Below the pieces are notes generated by a model. It ran no database searches and was not told the origin of the DNA. It saw only the letters and a program-made list of their open reading frames with translations. From contig CM041090.1 in the NCBI GenBank assembly GCA_023079485.1, positions 2,647,180 to 2,711,179 on the forward strand: DNA of 64,000 bases, read 5' to 3'. A program made the position numbers and the translations under genes. Below are positions 11,891-26,800 of the stretch, piece by piece (within the stretch, counting starts at the first letter, position 1; every line of letters begins with the position of its first letter). The stretch comes from Archilochus colubris (taxonomy: Eukaryota > Chordata > Aves > Apodiformes > Trochilidae).

Positions 11891-14800
11891 TGGGAGAAGC
11901 ACCCTTACTACAACCTGACAGTCAAAGTCCTCCGAGCCAGAAACATCAAGGGTACAGATTTGTGTAAGTATTTAGTCAAGGTATTATGAAAAAGATGGTT
12001 TGCTCAGTGCATACTTGTAACACAGGTAACATTGTTATGAGAACTGCTTACCTACACTTAATAAATTGCCTTTTTCTCTCAACAAAGGTTTCTTTTGTAA
12101 AGTCTTACATATATATATATACTAGAGGCTTGATGTGAGGCCAAGCTGCAGATTAACCCTGCTACTTGGCAGAACACGATCAGGTAAGACCTGCTAACCT
12201 TTCACTTCCCTGCTCCTGTGTGTGTTCTGCTGTGGCCTGTTCTGTCTTTGTCTGGATTCAGCCCTCCAGTCATGCAAACTTTACCCTTGCTGCTGCTGAA
12301 CAATCCTCCTGCACCTGGAAGCATCACTCTCCAATTATAGCTTCCAAATGTTTATTTTTCTCAGTTGTAGTAGTGCTTCCTTTCACGTGTCTGGTATTTT
12401 TTTTTTATATATCATTGAAGCTTTTAAGGAGGTAGGGAGTTGACTGACTACAAAACAAACTCCTTTTTACCAGTTTCTGGTTTCTTTGTAGCATGGTATA
12501 TATTCCCTTCCCCTTACACATCTAAGTTCTCAGGGCTGTTTGGGGCATTTGGATCTTTAAAACACATTTGAGATTTAATTCTTTCAGATTTAATACAGTA
12601 AGGTAGTCTGCCTGCCTTAAGTTTATATCTGGAGTCCAGCACTGAACTACTGGAATGCTAAATGACTGCACAGCAGATGGAAAACCCTCCTGAAATGCTG
12701 AGGGCTAGAATCACACTGAAGAGAAGTTCTTTTTCTGGTCCTGTTCAACAGGAGTACAGAACAATTCCCATACTTGCATTTTTGAAGGGGCCAGAGCTGG
12801 AAGAGACAATCTGTTATTTTCAGGGAATGGAAACAGAAATGGAAACAGAAAGCTCAATCTTGGCCATACTAGATGAGTGTATAGGAGTGGTGGATATTGT
12901 CTACCTGGATTTAGGAAATCTTTTGACACTGTGTCTCATAAGATTCTCATAGAAAAGCTGGTGAAGTATGGACTGGATGAGCAGACAGTGACTTGGACTG
13001 AAATCTGAATGGCAGAGCTCAGAGGGTGGTGGTCAGTGGCACAAGGTCTAGTTGCAGGCCAGCAACAAGCAGTGCAACCCAGAGGTCAGTTCTGGGTTCC
13101 ATATGGTTCTATGTCTGGATTAATGATATGGATGGTGGAGCAGCATCCATATGGATGCCCTTGCTCCAAGGGAAGCTCACAGCATCCTGGGCTGCATTGG
13201 AAGCAGCACTGCCAACAGGATGAGTGAAGTGATCCTCCCACTGAGACTGCATCTGGAGGGCTGTGTCTAGTTCTGGGATCTCCACTACAAGAGAAGTTGG
13301 AGCTACTGGAGAGAGTCTAGTGAAGGGCAACTAAGACTATAAACAGACTGGAGCATCTCTCACATGAGAAAAGGCTGTGAGATCTGGTGCTACTTAGCCT
13401 GCAGAAGAGAAGGCACAGGGAGGGTTCTTATCGTCGTGGACAAGGATCTGTAAAGGAGGATGTTAAGAAGATGGAGCCAGGCTCTTTTTAAAAAAGTAAT
13501 AAGCCAGTAATCTTTTTAAAAAGTTGATCTTCTTCATTTTGGGTAGTAATCTGTCTTACAAAGAGCTTTATTGTTTGTTTGGATGAATCAGAAAACAGGA
13601 ATATAAGTACCTATATACTCAATTTGTTGATGTTTAAAGATGTGTACTTAAAGGTTTCCCCTTTTCAAGTCCAGCCTGAAATTTATACATTTCTTTGGTG
13701 CAACAAGGTCTAGAAAATGAGCTTATGGGAAAGGGTGTGTTGTTCTGATGTCTGTCCATCCACTCCCTGCCCCAGTGTCCAAGGCAGACTGCTATGTGGA
13801 ACTAAAGCTGCCCACTGCATCTCCCATCGTCTCCCGAACTCAGGTTGTTGACAACTCAGACAACCCAGAATGGAATGAAACTTTCCAGTATCGCATCCAC
13901 AGTGCAGTCAAGGTAAGGAGTGTGGTTTGGGCTACCTGCATTTGTGTGCTGACATTCTTTAGACACTTATTTCAAACCAAGGGATGTTAAATACCCTGAA
14001 AATGAGTGTTGCTTGCTAAATCTCAGTCATCTCCAGTAGTACAAAAAGCTGTCCTGTGTGTGTCCAGTCGTAACCACAGCACTTTATAACTACACTCATT
14101 TAAACTACAGCTGGAGTTAAAGAGTAATAAGTAGAGTGTAAGAGAAACTTCCTTCTGATGCAACTCAGGAAAGGGAATTTATGGGACTACCTAGTAGAGT
14201 TCAAGAAAGTTTCTTGATACAGCAAGTTTCTATTTGAGGATTGCCTCTATTTTCACAGAGCAGCTGTTGTGTTTTTGTAGCCTTACTTGCTGAGTGAAGG
14301 TAATGGGAACTACATTTTCAATCACTTTGCTACTCTAGTTCATTCAGTCAAGTTTGCCATCAGTTCCTGTGACTGAGAAAAGCAAAATCATAGGTAGAGA
14401 CAGTACATCTGTCTGGGCAGGACCTAGCAGAGTACTGAACAAAGACTTCAGATGGTCAGCACTCATTCTCAAAGCAGGATGGTTAGGAGGAGGGAATCTG
14501 TCCTTCAAATGACTGGTTTTAGTGTGACACTATTGCTCTGAGTAACATCCTAGGCTTGGGAATAAGGTGCTTATTACAAGTAACCATCCCCCTCACTGAT
14601 GGCTCTTTCCATAATGGCTGGTGACAAAGGTGGAATAGTAATTGACTGAAATGGCAAGAAAATTGCAAACTAAGCTTTAGAGTGTGTGAGCTTTTTCTTC
14701 CCCTGTAGGTGTGTGAGGCCTCAGTCTGGTTACTGCTGTCAGGCTGTGCCACCACACTTCTAAGTTCCATCTTGTCTCCTTCCAAAGTGGATGCTGCAAG

Positions 14801-17800
14801 GCCATTTTTTTGAGTGCCATATGTACTCACTGTGTCTACTACAATTAGCTTCTGCTGGATGTAACCTGCTCTGTGACAGAGCTGAGAAACCTCCCTGTAA
14901 CATCCTGGACTGAATAATGCTTGAATGAGTGGAAATTGCTGTTGCTTCCTCAGACAAATCTGTTCCTAAAGGTGGTGGAGAATCCTGCTGCATAGACTCA
15001 GCTCGGACATCTCTAGTTGAGAAAATCTTTGAGCTAAGCAACAATCAAATCTTTGAGCTAGGACTTTTTAGCTTAATTATGGTCCAAGTTCTGCTTGAAA
15101 TGGTGAATTCTCTTTCAGGAGTGGAAAAGGGGAAGGCTATTGATTAATGCATAAAGTATCTATTATATGTAGCTACTCAGGTTTGTGGGAACAATTCTGT
15201 CATCACCTGAGGCTGTTTCTGTTTGGTTTCAGAACATCCTGGAGCTGACCCTCTATGATCAGGATGTCCTTGTCAGTGATGAGCTCACCTCTATTGTCTT
15301 CGATGTTGGGGGCATGAAGCTGGGGCAGCCCCTGCTGCGCACTTTCAGGCTGAACCCTGAGGTCAGTCCCTGCCTTCTTCCCATGCCAGCTGGCAAGAGC
15401 TGCAGCACAAATCATTGCACAAATCTTTCAATACCTCTGGTTGATCTATCAGGAGCTGTAGAACCCAGAAATAGAAAATACATCAGCAGCTGATGACAGC
15501 ATCTATGGGTGTACTGACATTGGAGATGCTCTTCTAAAATCCCAGCTCAGTGAAGCTTGGGATGACTGCTGCCTTTCAGAAGATGTTGAAACACCTTTAA
15601 AGGGAAATTGTGTTTCAGGAGACTGTGAGGGTCATAAACTGGGCGTAAAGTGAAAGGCATTTGCAGTCAGCAGTCATTTGGGGGATTGCAGACTGTCTTA
15701 GTTGATCATAATCAGTTTGCAAGGAGTAAGTTTGTTGCTCCAAAGGTTACCTTATATTAAATAAGCCAAAATCCCAAAGAAAGCTTTATTTCTTTGAGTT
15801 ATGTTCAATTACATTTAGCCTCTGGTTCATGGGGGTGGCAACAGCTGCTCTCAGTTCCTGTGCACCTGGTTGTGTTCCTTCACAACAAGGAGGCTTGTTT
15901 TACATAGCTAAAGCCATACAATCAGTCTCATCTTTTTTCAAACACATTGCTACAACAGGTCTGAATTTAAAGTGAGATAATGGTGTGTTTTATTGAGAAA
16001 TCAGTCTTCAGTGCTCTTAGTGTGGTCAGAAGCAAACTAACTGGTAAGCAGTCAGAGGGAGGTGTTTGTCAGGGTCACAGGCACTCCAAATTATTTGTGA
16101 TCACAGAAAGAGGCTCAGTAACTCCTGTGTTCCCATTGCCTCTGTCCTCTTTGCTGAGGGCTTAAGTCATCTTGGTCTTTGATTATGGAACTGGAAACTT
16201 CAGCTGCAGTAAAGAGAATTTACCCAAGTTGGCTTCTACTTGGTTATTATCAAAGCTGCATTAGGTTGTGCCCAGGTAGCCAAGAAGGCCAATGGCATCC
16301 TGGCCTGGATCAGGAACAGCGTGGCCAGCAGGTCCAAGGAAGGGATTCTGCCCCTGTACTCAGCCCTGGTGAGGCCACAGCTTGAGTCCTGTGCCCAGTT
16401 CTGGGCCCCTCAGTTCAGGAAGGAGATTGAGGTCCTGGAGCAGGTCCAAAGGAGGCAACTGGGCTGGTGAAGGGACTCGAGCACAGATCCTATGAGGAGA
16501 GGCTGAGGGAGCTGGGGGTGTTCAGGCTGGAGAAGAGGAGGCTCAGGGGAGACCTCATCACTCTCTACAACTCCCTGAAAGGAGGTTGGAGCCAGGGGGG
16601 GTTGGGCTCTTTTCCCAGGCAACTCAGCAAGAAAAGAGGGCACGGTCTCAAGTTGTGCCAGGGGAGGTTTAGGTTGGATATTAGAAAGAATTTCTTTCCA
16701 GAGAGGGTGATCAGCCATTGGAATGGGCTGCCACAGGATTCTCTGTGTCTGGAGATATTTCAAAAGAGCCTGGATGTGGCACTGAGTGCCATGGGCTGGG
16801 AACTGCAGCAGGAGTGGTTCAAGGGTTGGACTTGATGATCTCTGAGGTCCCTTCCAACGCAGCCAATTCTATGATTCTATGATTCTATGCTGTGTCAGGG
16901 GAAAAGATGTCTAGATCAAGTTCTGTATAAAACACAGCCTGCAATGAGCTGAGAGTGCATTCTGCTGAGATAGTAAATGGGAGAAAGCACAAAGCCTCAC
17001 GTAGAAGCTGTTGACAGAGATGATGCTGCAGTGGTTCTTGAGCCAGAAGGACTTTTTCACATTAATAGATCTGAGAGCCAGCTCTCACCTGTGTGTGCTT
17101 GTCTCGTCAAACATAGATGTGTGTAGTGGTATAGGATATGTCTAAGAAGAGAGGAATTTTTAAAGAACAGTAACAAAAGGCATAAATTTAAACCTTTCAA
17201 AATAGAATTGCTTTTGTAAAAGCAACAAAAATAGTTTGCAACAAGAAGAAAGCTTTTAGTCTCTTTGAAAAACTTCTCATAATTATATTCAAGATTAAAG
17301 GTCACCTGTGTCCAACTTCTATTTTCAAAGGATAATGAAGAGCTGGATGTAGAGTTTTACTTGGAGAAATGGTGAGTCTGAAAAGCTGAATCAACTTGTG
17401 CTCTGCAGATACATTGTCTGAGTTGCTTTTTCTGTCAGGGATGGTCTTGCTCAGAAAAAGGTGAATGCTTTGCAGTTCTCTTTGGTGTTCTGAGTTGATC
17501 TGTGGATGGTTGATCCCAAATATCCCTAGATCTGCTGGCACCAAAGTTTCTGGGGTGCCAAAATGAAATAAAGTTTTGTTGGACTTCATGGAAATGGCAG
17601 CACTGCAAAGGAAACAAACATTTTGTGAATGAGTTACTTAGCACTAAGAGTTAAGATCTTAAATCTTTGTTCCTGAAGCCAAGCCATGATGATGACTTAG
17701 GACTAGAAAGCTTAGAGTTAACTTGCAATATAAACAACTGAATACTTTATCTGATAGTCCATCTAAACTCAGTTTTTCTCTAGGTTATCAGAATGACTGA

Positions 17801-20800
17801 GAGGGGCAGACCCTGTAGCACATGCTTTTACTTGCAGAGGAATTTTTCCACAGTATTTTCTCCCCATTGTGATATATAGATATATATGTATATATACATC
17901 CCAAGGGTTAAATGCCAAGTGTCACTCTAGTTGGCATGGGTTTCACCCTGAGGGCCTTTCTCCCCCACCTCTTATAGAGGCAGCTAATTTTTAAAGTAGG
18001 ATGAAGAAAATTCAAACCAAATGTTTTGCATTAAATCTTCCTTTCACAGCTCAGATGCCCCTACAGAGGTACTGACCAATGGAGTCCTTGTGGTGAGTGC
18101 ATGAAAGTCAATTATGTGGAGAATTCAACTCCTATTTTCTCCAGCATCTGCCTCTAGTTTTTAATTTGCTAGTTTAAAAAGCTTCCTCAATTTTTAAAGC
18201 TTGATACCAACACAGAAACAGGATATAAAAATATTTTTTTTTTCTCTAGTGGGGTTGTTTCAAAAGATGTAAATGAAAAATCTCTTTAGGAGGCTAATGA
18301 ATCCTGCAAATGGTACTGAGTTTACTAGCCTAGATGCTGGCCAGGTGTAGTCCCCTTTCTTACTTAATACCTGTTATTTCTAAGCTTTTTATCACTGCCA
18401 CCAGTAAGTAGGTGGTAACTCTTGGGTCTGAGAGTGAGAGGAATTTATCTGTTCTCTTGGATCAATCAGTCTAAGAAAATCAGCTCATTATAAATTTAAA
18501 AATCCAGGTGTTACCAGCTCTTTTCTCCTCCCAAAAGGAAAGGAACTGGAGTGATTTTTTAATAAGGAGAAGAGGAATGAAAAGAGTTCATCATGGTTGA
18601 AATCTAGAATTTTAACTTTTTTTTTTTTTTCAGGAAAAATTAGTGCCATTTGACAGCAAGGTTCTGCAAGCTATTTCACATGAGGGAGCCTGTATTCCTG
18701 TTTCTCTTGGCAAATCAGTCTTACATTCAAGCATTGAAGCAGTTTCTTATCATTTAGATCACTTGTGGCCAGTTAAGCTCATGATTAAATGGTGTGAGAC
18801 ACTGTATTTGATGAGGACACAGAGAAACCAGGACAGAAAGTTACTGCAGAATTTAGGAAGGGCTTGCTTGAAACTGAACAGGTTCTGAGCATGTACTAAT
18901 TCATGTCTTCAAAAGTAAAACAACAGAAAAACCTCAGGTGTTGAGAACTGGCAGAAAAAAAGGTACTGGGGAATAGGAAGGGTGGCTTTGGTTTTGAAAC
19001 TGAGTCAAAACTTACTCTTTGAAAGATCAAAGTAATCTTTATGGGGTTGTTTTGTTTTTTTTTTTGACAGCTAACATCTGTAAATCAACACCTACTGTAG
19101 TAGGTGGATTAAGCTTCAACAAAGAAATGAGCAGATGTGAGCAGGTTTCTTCTTTTCACAGGTTCATCCTTGCTTGTCTCTACAAGGCACTGTCAACAAA
19201 GAGGAAAAAACAGAAGAGAAACAGCAAGGTAGGGCTGCTGGAAGAGTTTAAGTTGGATTTACTTCATCATTCCTTGTGAGAGAGGGGAGATGTGTTCTCT
19301 GTCTCTACAGTTTTCTTTACTGACTACTAAACTAAATTTTTAATTTGTTTGCTTTTATTTTTAGTATTAAATAATATTGGGTCACTTCCAAAGGGTATCA
19401 CACAAGTGATTTTTTTCTTGTGTTTGGGTTGTCTCAGTATCTGATTTTTGCCATTTATTTAAATGGCTCCTCCTGTGATCTAAACTTCTTATTTTAATGC
19501 ACAGGGAACTGTGAGGTCAAGTTGTCTGTTCCAGGGGCTTATCAGAAGCAGTTGTGTATTCCTTGGACACCAGATAACGAGAAGGATTATGAAGCCTCAT
19601 TTGTCTTTCATATGGACAAAGAAATGTGTCCAGAACTGCAAGTGGAGCTGGAGCAAACCATATCTGTCCTACAGGTAGGCATCTGCTCTGACATCTCCAA
19701 AGCTTGCAGCCCACTTTTGAATAAACACACTGTGAAGCCAGTGCATTTGGTTCATGAAAATATCCTTAAGCATAAGTTTGAAGAGCCTAATTTAATTAGA
19801 AGTAGGCTAGGAACTTCTTCAGATGTTCAGGGATGTTTTGGGTATATTATTCAGATCTATTATTCATGTATATTGGAAGAAAGTTTCGTGTGTTTTTTTT
19901 CTATGTATGTAGTGCTAGGGACCATCTGTATGAAGGTTGCTCATCACTTCCAGATACATCTTTGTGATAAAACTTAATGTTGTAACTGCTCAGATCAAAA
20001 TTTTCTGGGCTAGAAGCCTGTCTTGAATGGATGTAATATTTTTCTAGTTACATATTAGGAATTTATGGCCAAAGAGAGAAGTTTTTCACTAACATCCCAT
20101 TTTACACACTATACTTTTTAATTATAAAAATCAAATAAAAATGTCACACATTTCATAGGGTCTTTGATATTAGGTAAGGAGGAGAATTTGTTTTAAAAAT
20201 ACACCCTCACCAGCATTTTAAAATCTGCAGGTTTTTTTAATTTTTTTTTTTTTTTTTTAAATGGAACCTGCACATGCTTGCTACATGAAGAACAGCTTTT
20301 CAGTGGGGTTGGTTGGGCAGCAAGCCTGAGCTGAAGGATTTAACCTGGATTTAAGTAATCAAAAACTTGGAGCCAGCAAGCAAGTCATGCTAGAAATCAA
20401 CCAGGGAGGTTGGTGCCAGTGGTTGCAGCCAGCAGAACTTTCCTTCAAGAGCTTGCAGAAAGCACCAAGCTATCCAGTTTGATTTTTCCTTTCTCATCAG
20501 ATGTAGAACACCAGGAATGCAGTCATGTTCCTTGCCCTGTACAAGATATTTGCCTCTTTTAAGAGGACAGTGAGCTTAGAGGGACAGCTGTCTTTGTTCT
20601 CTGAAATCTCTGGGTTGTTCCTTGTCTGTCTTGGGTTCTTTTTGTAAAAAAAAGGTAGCAACCTGTTGTTTTTTCAAGGGATGGGGCCTGCAGTGGGTGT
20701 AAAGGCTCCAGCCCAGCTTGGAGGCTGTGTTTGGGTGCAAACATGGGAGGGTTTTTTTTTTAATGTGCTTCTTCCAGATGTAGGCATCTGCACACAGCTC

Positions 20801-23800
20801 TGTATTCAGACAGCTAGCTAATTGCTGATACAACATGGGAAAAAAAATTCAAGGATTCACTGGCAAACTTTAATCTGCTCTGATAGTAAAGATGTATGTT
20901 TTAGTTACATGCTCTCATTTGTCCCTGAGGCTATTACCTTATTTCTTATTTTGGGACTTCTTTATTTTTTAAAAATTTATTTATGTCTAATGCAGTTGTC
21001 TTGCTAGTATATTTTCTAAATCCTGCTTTGCTGGCAGAATACAAGTTCTCTTGTGAGCTTTCTGACACATGTCAGAGACAACTTTTTTTTTTTTTGAAAT
21101 TTTATAGCTGGAGATTAAGATTCTGACAGCTGTAATTTTGTTTTAAAGAGCTATTTGAGTGACAGAAGTAATTCCAGAAAAGCCTCAGACTTTTTGGAAA
21201 GATTTAGTTATAATGATCTTAAGGATTCTTTTGCTGTTTTAACATGAAAATCCTAACTTTTTTTTCTGGAGAGCTAAAATAATACTTTGTTTTTTGTTAG
21301 GATGGTGTGAACCCTGACATTGAAAAGCATACTACAGTTCTGGGACTGGGGACTGTGCCAGTTAATTCCCTCCCTCTTGGACAAAAAGTTGATAGAATCA
21401 TTTCTCTAGGAGAGGTAATGTCAACATATTGCACTTGTTTTAACATGCTTGGGATAACTTTTTCCCCATTGCCTTTAGGCATTTGGAAAGTTAAGTTGCA
21501 TGCTATTCTTAGGAGTGCTGTTTTCTTGGATATGTAGAATGAAATACTGAGATCACTCAGTGCAATTCTTAAAGTTTTTCATGGTTGGATCTTGCAAAAT
21601 AAGTAGAAAGTTCATCACTCACCAAAAAGGGTATGAAAGAAAAATATTGGAGGAGGAGTAAAGCAAGAATTCTATGATTCTAAGAAGGTTGCAGAAAAAA
21701 ACCTTTTTTCACCCTGCCTATTGAGTACATGTTTTTACTTTCTGTGGACACTTTTGAAAACGTCTGAAATAGGGGCAAGAAAAAGGAGTTCCAGAGATGT
21801 AGTTTTGTGGTTGTTAGTGTTTTGTAACTCCACTGATGTTACAACCTCTAGTTAGTAGGTCCACCTATGAAGTTGCTGTCAATTGCAGATGGTGTTCTCT
21901 CTTTTCACAGGGGCAAAGGTTGGATGTGAGCTTAAAAACTGAAGAGAGGTGAGTGAGAACCTCCATAAGCTCTAAAAGTCAGCTTTTATTCTCATAGTGA
22001 AGAAGCTGAGTAACTCCACTGCCTCCATTGATCTCCTGGGATAGATGACAGAAAAAGATCTTATTTTTTTTCTTCTTACTGAAGGCCACAACTCTTTACT
22101 TTGCCAATACTGCCTGTTGGATTGGTGTCAGTCCTGCTGAAATGTTATCAAATTTAGTGTTCCTAATACTTAAATATGAAACACCTTATGGTATAAGTAC
22201 TAAGTAGCTCTTATGTACAGATAGTTCCCAGAATATATGCAGTGCTGGACTGACAAATAGGAAAGGACATCTCTATGTGTCAAGAGCTTGAACTGTAAGA
22301 TAGAGGAAAGGTGCAAGAAAGGACTGATAAGGAAAGAATAACACAGAAAACTAAGCAGTTGGGCTAGGAAGTTGACAGGGTCATTGGGTATGAAGTCAAT
22401 GACTGAGGATCCTGCTTCAGCTTTTACATAGAATCATAGGGGTTGGAAGGGACCTCGAAAGATCATCTAGTCCAACCCCCCTGTTCATCCAATTCCAGTA
22501 CCTGAAGGGAACATACAGAAAGGCAGGAGAGGGACTTTTCCCAAGAGTATCCAGCAACAGGACAAGGGGAAATGGTTTTAAACTGAAGGGGAATAAGTTT
22601 ATACTAGATCATAGGAAGAAGTTCTTCATTACAAGGGTGGTGAGACTCTGGAACTGATTACCCAGAGAAGTTGTGGATTCCCCCTTGCTGAAGGTGTTCA
22701 AGGATAAGGCTCCGAGCAACTTTGTCTGGTTGAGATGAGAGGTGACCCTGCCCATGATTTCTTAAGGTCCCTTCCAACCTAAGCCATTCTATGATTTTAT
22801 GAAGTTTATTGGTTTCCAGTTATTCTTTTTCACCTCTTACATTCAGAAATTTGTTTTGAAATTGCTTTTCCCTTCATTTCTCCATCCATGTCAATTCAGT
22901 GATTTCAATTACTCCTCATACGTTCTTCTTCACCTCCTGAGAACTTTTTACTGCTTCTGAAACTCCTGACTCTTAATCTCAATACTGTTGAACTTGATCT
23001 TTGTGTTTAGACATTAAAGAACAAATACAATAGGAAGACGTTTCATTTTTAATTCCAAAAGCTGTTGTTGAAAAACAACTGGTGTACAGACATACACTAA
23101 AACTTCATTTAAAAGTTTGACCCAGTGATTCAGATGAGCATGTACATTGTGTCTTCACAGAAATTGTTTTTCCTTGGAAATCACAAAGCTTCCAAAAGCT
23201 TGAGGTTTTCTTGTTTGTTTGTTTGTTTTGTCTTAATTTCTCTTTTTTAGCACTTGGGATCTTGATATACGTCTGGGTTTTGACCTCTGTAAAGAGGAGA
23301 GAGAATTTTTGGACAAAAGGAAGAAAATCGTGTCTGAAGCACTGAGGAAGACTCTTCACTTAAAAGAATCCCCACCAAAAGATGAGGTATTGGGCATTGA
23401 GATTCATAACAGAATCCTTTGTTCTGGGTTGATAATTAGGTATTGTAGGATTTGTTGCCCATAAACAACACAAAACACTTTATTCACCATGGTGTGAGAT
23501 AGATCCCTAGGACATTTCAATTCTGAAGCTTCAAGTCTTGTTATTTCTAAAATTTTGAGATGTGTGTGTTTTGGAACACAAAAAATATGAAATTTCATCA
23601 TGTATGTACTTTGTACTTTCTTAGTTGAACTCTAGTACCTTGGGCTTTGAGCTCTGAACTGTGATGGGAAAAGTCTAGTTCAGAAAAGTTAAATGGAAGC
23701 TTAGACTACAGGAACAACTTCCTACTTGCCCACTGGGAACATTATGTTGTATGTGTGTGTATATATATATATATTTATATGTGTGTGTATATGTATATAT

Positions 23801-26800
23801 ATAAATATTGTATCTATATAGCATGATACAGTGTTCTGTGATCTTTTGGTCCTTGTGGAATGATAGGCTTTTTTTTTTTTGTTCTTATGTGTATATTAAA
23901 TGGAATACAAGTAAATGTATGATAATATACAAAATTATTTCAGTAACTGACTGTCCCTAAGGTGACACTGCTAAATGTTTTATAGTAACCAATATATTTC
24001 AATTGAAAAGTAGAGGAAGGAGTCCCAGTTGAAATCAAACCTGAAACTCCTTTAGATGTGGATAATATAGAGATTTTCTTATTTTTATGACTGGTAATTC
24101 AAAAGCCTGGCATCCTGACTTCTGAGCTGTCTGTCTGCAGGTTCCAGTTGTAGCAGTGCTGGGCTCTGGAGGTGGGATGAGAGCACTAACATCCTTCTAT
24201 GGGAGTCTTTCTGGGCTCCAGCAGCTGGGACTTTTGGATGCTGCAATGTATCTGTGTGGGATTTCTGGCTCTACTTGGTAAGTTCTAGGCAGTGTTGACT
24301 CCAGAAGCTTACAGGTGAATAGGGGAACATTGGTGCAAAGTAAAGCCAAAACTGCATTTGTGCATCTGTATGCAGGCAACAAAGTCTAACCTTTTATCAG
24401 TTCTTACCTGTGAGTTCTGATGGGGATCCTAAAGAGTCAGAGAGATTCAACTGGCTGGAGGGCCGGGCCCAGAGAGTGGTGCTGAACGGGGCTGCATCAA
24501 AATGGCGGCCGCTCACCTGTGGTGTCCCCCAGGGATCAGTGTTGGGCCCAGTGCTGTTCAATATCTTCATTGATGATTTAGATGAGGGGATTGAGTCCAT
24601 CATCAGCAAATTTGCAGATGACACTAAGCTGGGGGGGGGAGTGTGGATCAGCTGGAAGGCAGGAGGGCTCTTCAGAGGGACCTGGACAGACTGGAGAGTT
24701 GGGATGATTCCAACGGGATGAGGTTCAGCACAACAACCCCATGGGGAGCTCCAGGCTGGGCACAGAGTGGCAGAAAGGGACCTGGGAGTCTGGATTGACA
24801 GGAAGGTGAACATGAGCCAGCAGTGTGCCCAGGTGGCCAAGAAGGCCAATGGCATCCTGGGCTGGCTCAGGAACAGCGTAGCCAGCAGGTCCAGGGAAGG
24901 GATTCTGCCCCTGTGCTCAGCCCTGGTGAGGCCACAGCTTGAGTCCTGTGTCCAGTTCTGGGCCCCTCAGCTCAGGAAGGAGATTGAGGTGCTGGAGCAA
25001 GTCCAGAGAAGAGCAAGGAGGCTGTGAAGGGATCCAGCAGAATTCCGGTGAGGAAGGGCTGAGGGAGCTGGGGGTGTTGAGGCTGGAGAAGAGGAGGCTC
25101 AGGGGAGACCTCATCACTCTCTACAACTCCCTGAAAGGAGGTTGGAGCCGGGGGGGGGTTGGTCTCTTTTCCCAGGCAACTCTCAGCAAGAAAAGAGGGC
25201 ATGGGCTTAAGCTCTGCCAGGGGAGGTTTAGGTTGGATTTTAGGAAGAATTTCTTTCCTGAGAGGGTGATCAGACATTGGAATGGGCTGCCCAGGGAAGT
25301 AGTGGATTCTCCGTGTCTGGAGATATTTCAAAAGAGACTGGATGTGGCACTCAGTGCCATGGGCTGGGAACTGCAGCGGGAGTGGATCAAGGGTTGGACT
25401 TGATGATCTCTGAGGTCCCTTCCAACCCAGCCAATTCTGTTATTCTATGAATACCACTTCTCACCCATACAGCTACTGGTTAAATTTAACAATCTGCTGC
25501 TTTTGCAGCTCTGGCATTAGACTATTAGAATGTATTAAACTAATAAAATTACTATGTGTTCCCTCAGAATACTGAATCCAGAAACTTTCCCCATTTTCTT
25601 GCTCTTGGCAAGAAGATAATTGAGGTGGTACAAGTCACTGGAAATGTCCACATGGACCACTATGTCACCACTTTCCAAACTGGTGTATGCAGCTGGACAG
25701 AGGGTTAGGACTGGCTTGTGGACTGGAGCAATGTGCTGAGATGTTAGACATGGCTTGGATGTTTAAGAAGCTCAGTTCTTGGAGTTTGTGGTGAAATCAT
25801 CTCTACACATTTTTGTGCGTGTGTGTGTGCAATAATTTGATTTGAGGAGCTGTGCAACCGGACATTATAATCCTCTATTCCAGAGTTTTTTGTATCAGAT
25901 ATACTAATACCTACTATTCTTCCTCTAGCCTTGATTCAGAGACAGACTTTCAACCAAATAGAGGCATCTGTTCATGTGGACAGACAGTAGCCCAACCTGT
26001 TTTCCCCTTTAATAAGACTTGTGTTCTGATGAAGAGTCTGGTCTCTTCTGCTGTATGCAGTAGGACCCTTGCCTTCAGCCACTCTCTCAGGATTGTTACA
26101 GCCTGGATTTAACTCACTTATGAACTGGTTCATTTGTGCTAGCACAGGATGCTTAGAATATCCTTGAATGGTACGACAGCAATTGGGATGGAGTTGTTGG
26201 GTGTCAGGGTTTTTCTGCACGTTTTAGAGTTCAGAAATCCATTACTGTGCTCTGTTCTGGTTTTTTCGTGGTGTTTCATCCTTTACCTAGTTCAGTGCTC
26301 CAACACTGATTTTTAACTAGCTAAAACTGTTGTTCACATGAGGGTCTTTGTTGATGACATTAATATAAGCATTTTCAGGTGTTTATCAACATTGTATCAA
26401 GACCCTGACTGGTCACAGAAAGACCTTCAAGATGCCATCAGAAGAGCCCAGGATACTGTGTCCTGCAGCAAAGCAGGGGCATTTTCCCCAGAACGACTGA
26501 AATATTATTTCCAGGAGTTGAATGCCCTGGAGATCAGTGGCCGGAAAGTTTCTTTTACAGATTTATGGGGCCTTATTGTAGAATATTTCCTAAATCAGAA
26601 GGTAAGAGTTCACATTTGGATGTGCACAACTTCCTTTTCCAGGTAGAAGCTCTGCCCACCCATGTGTTGAGGGTCAATAAATTAATTACTCCCTACCTTT
26701 GCCAGCTCTTCTGGAATAGATGGTGGGATGGAATAAGCATTGGGAGCTCTCATCTCTTTCTGCTTTGGGTTTCCCAGCAGCCTTCTTTAATAAAGGGACC

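Noticed and set aside
21669..21684. AATTCTATGATTCTAAG, resembling a CR1 tail
   Set aside because: Too short, and no CR1 body precedes it.
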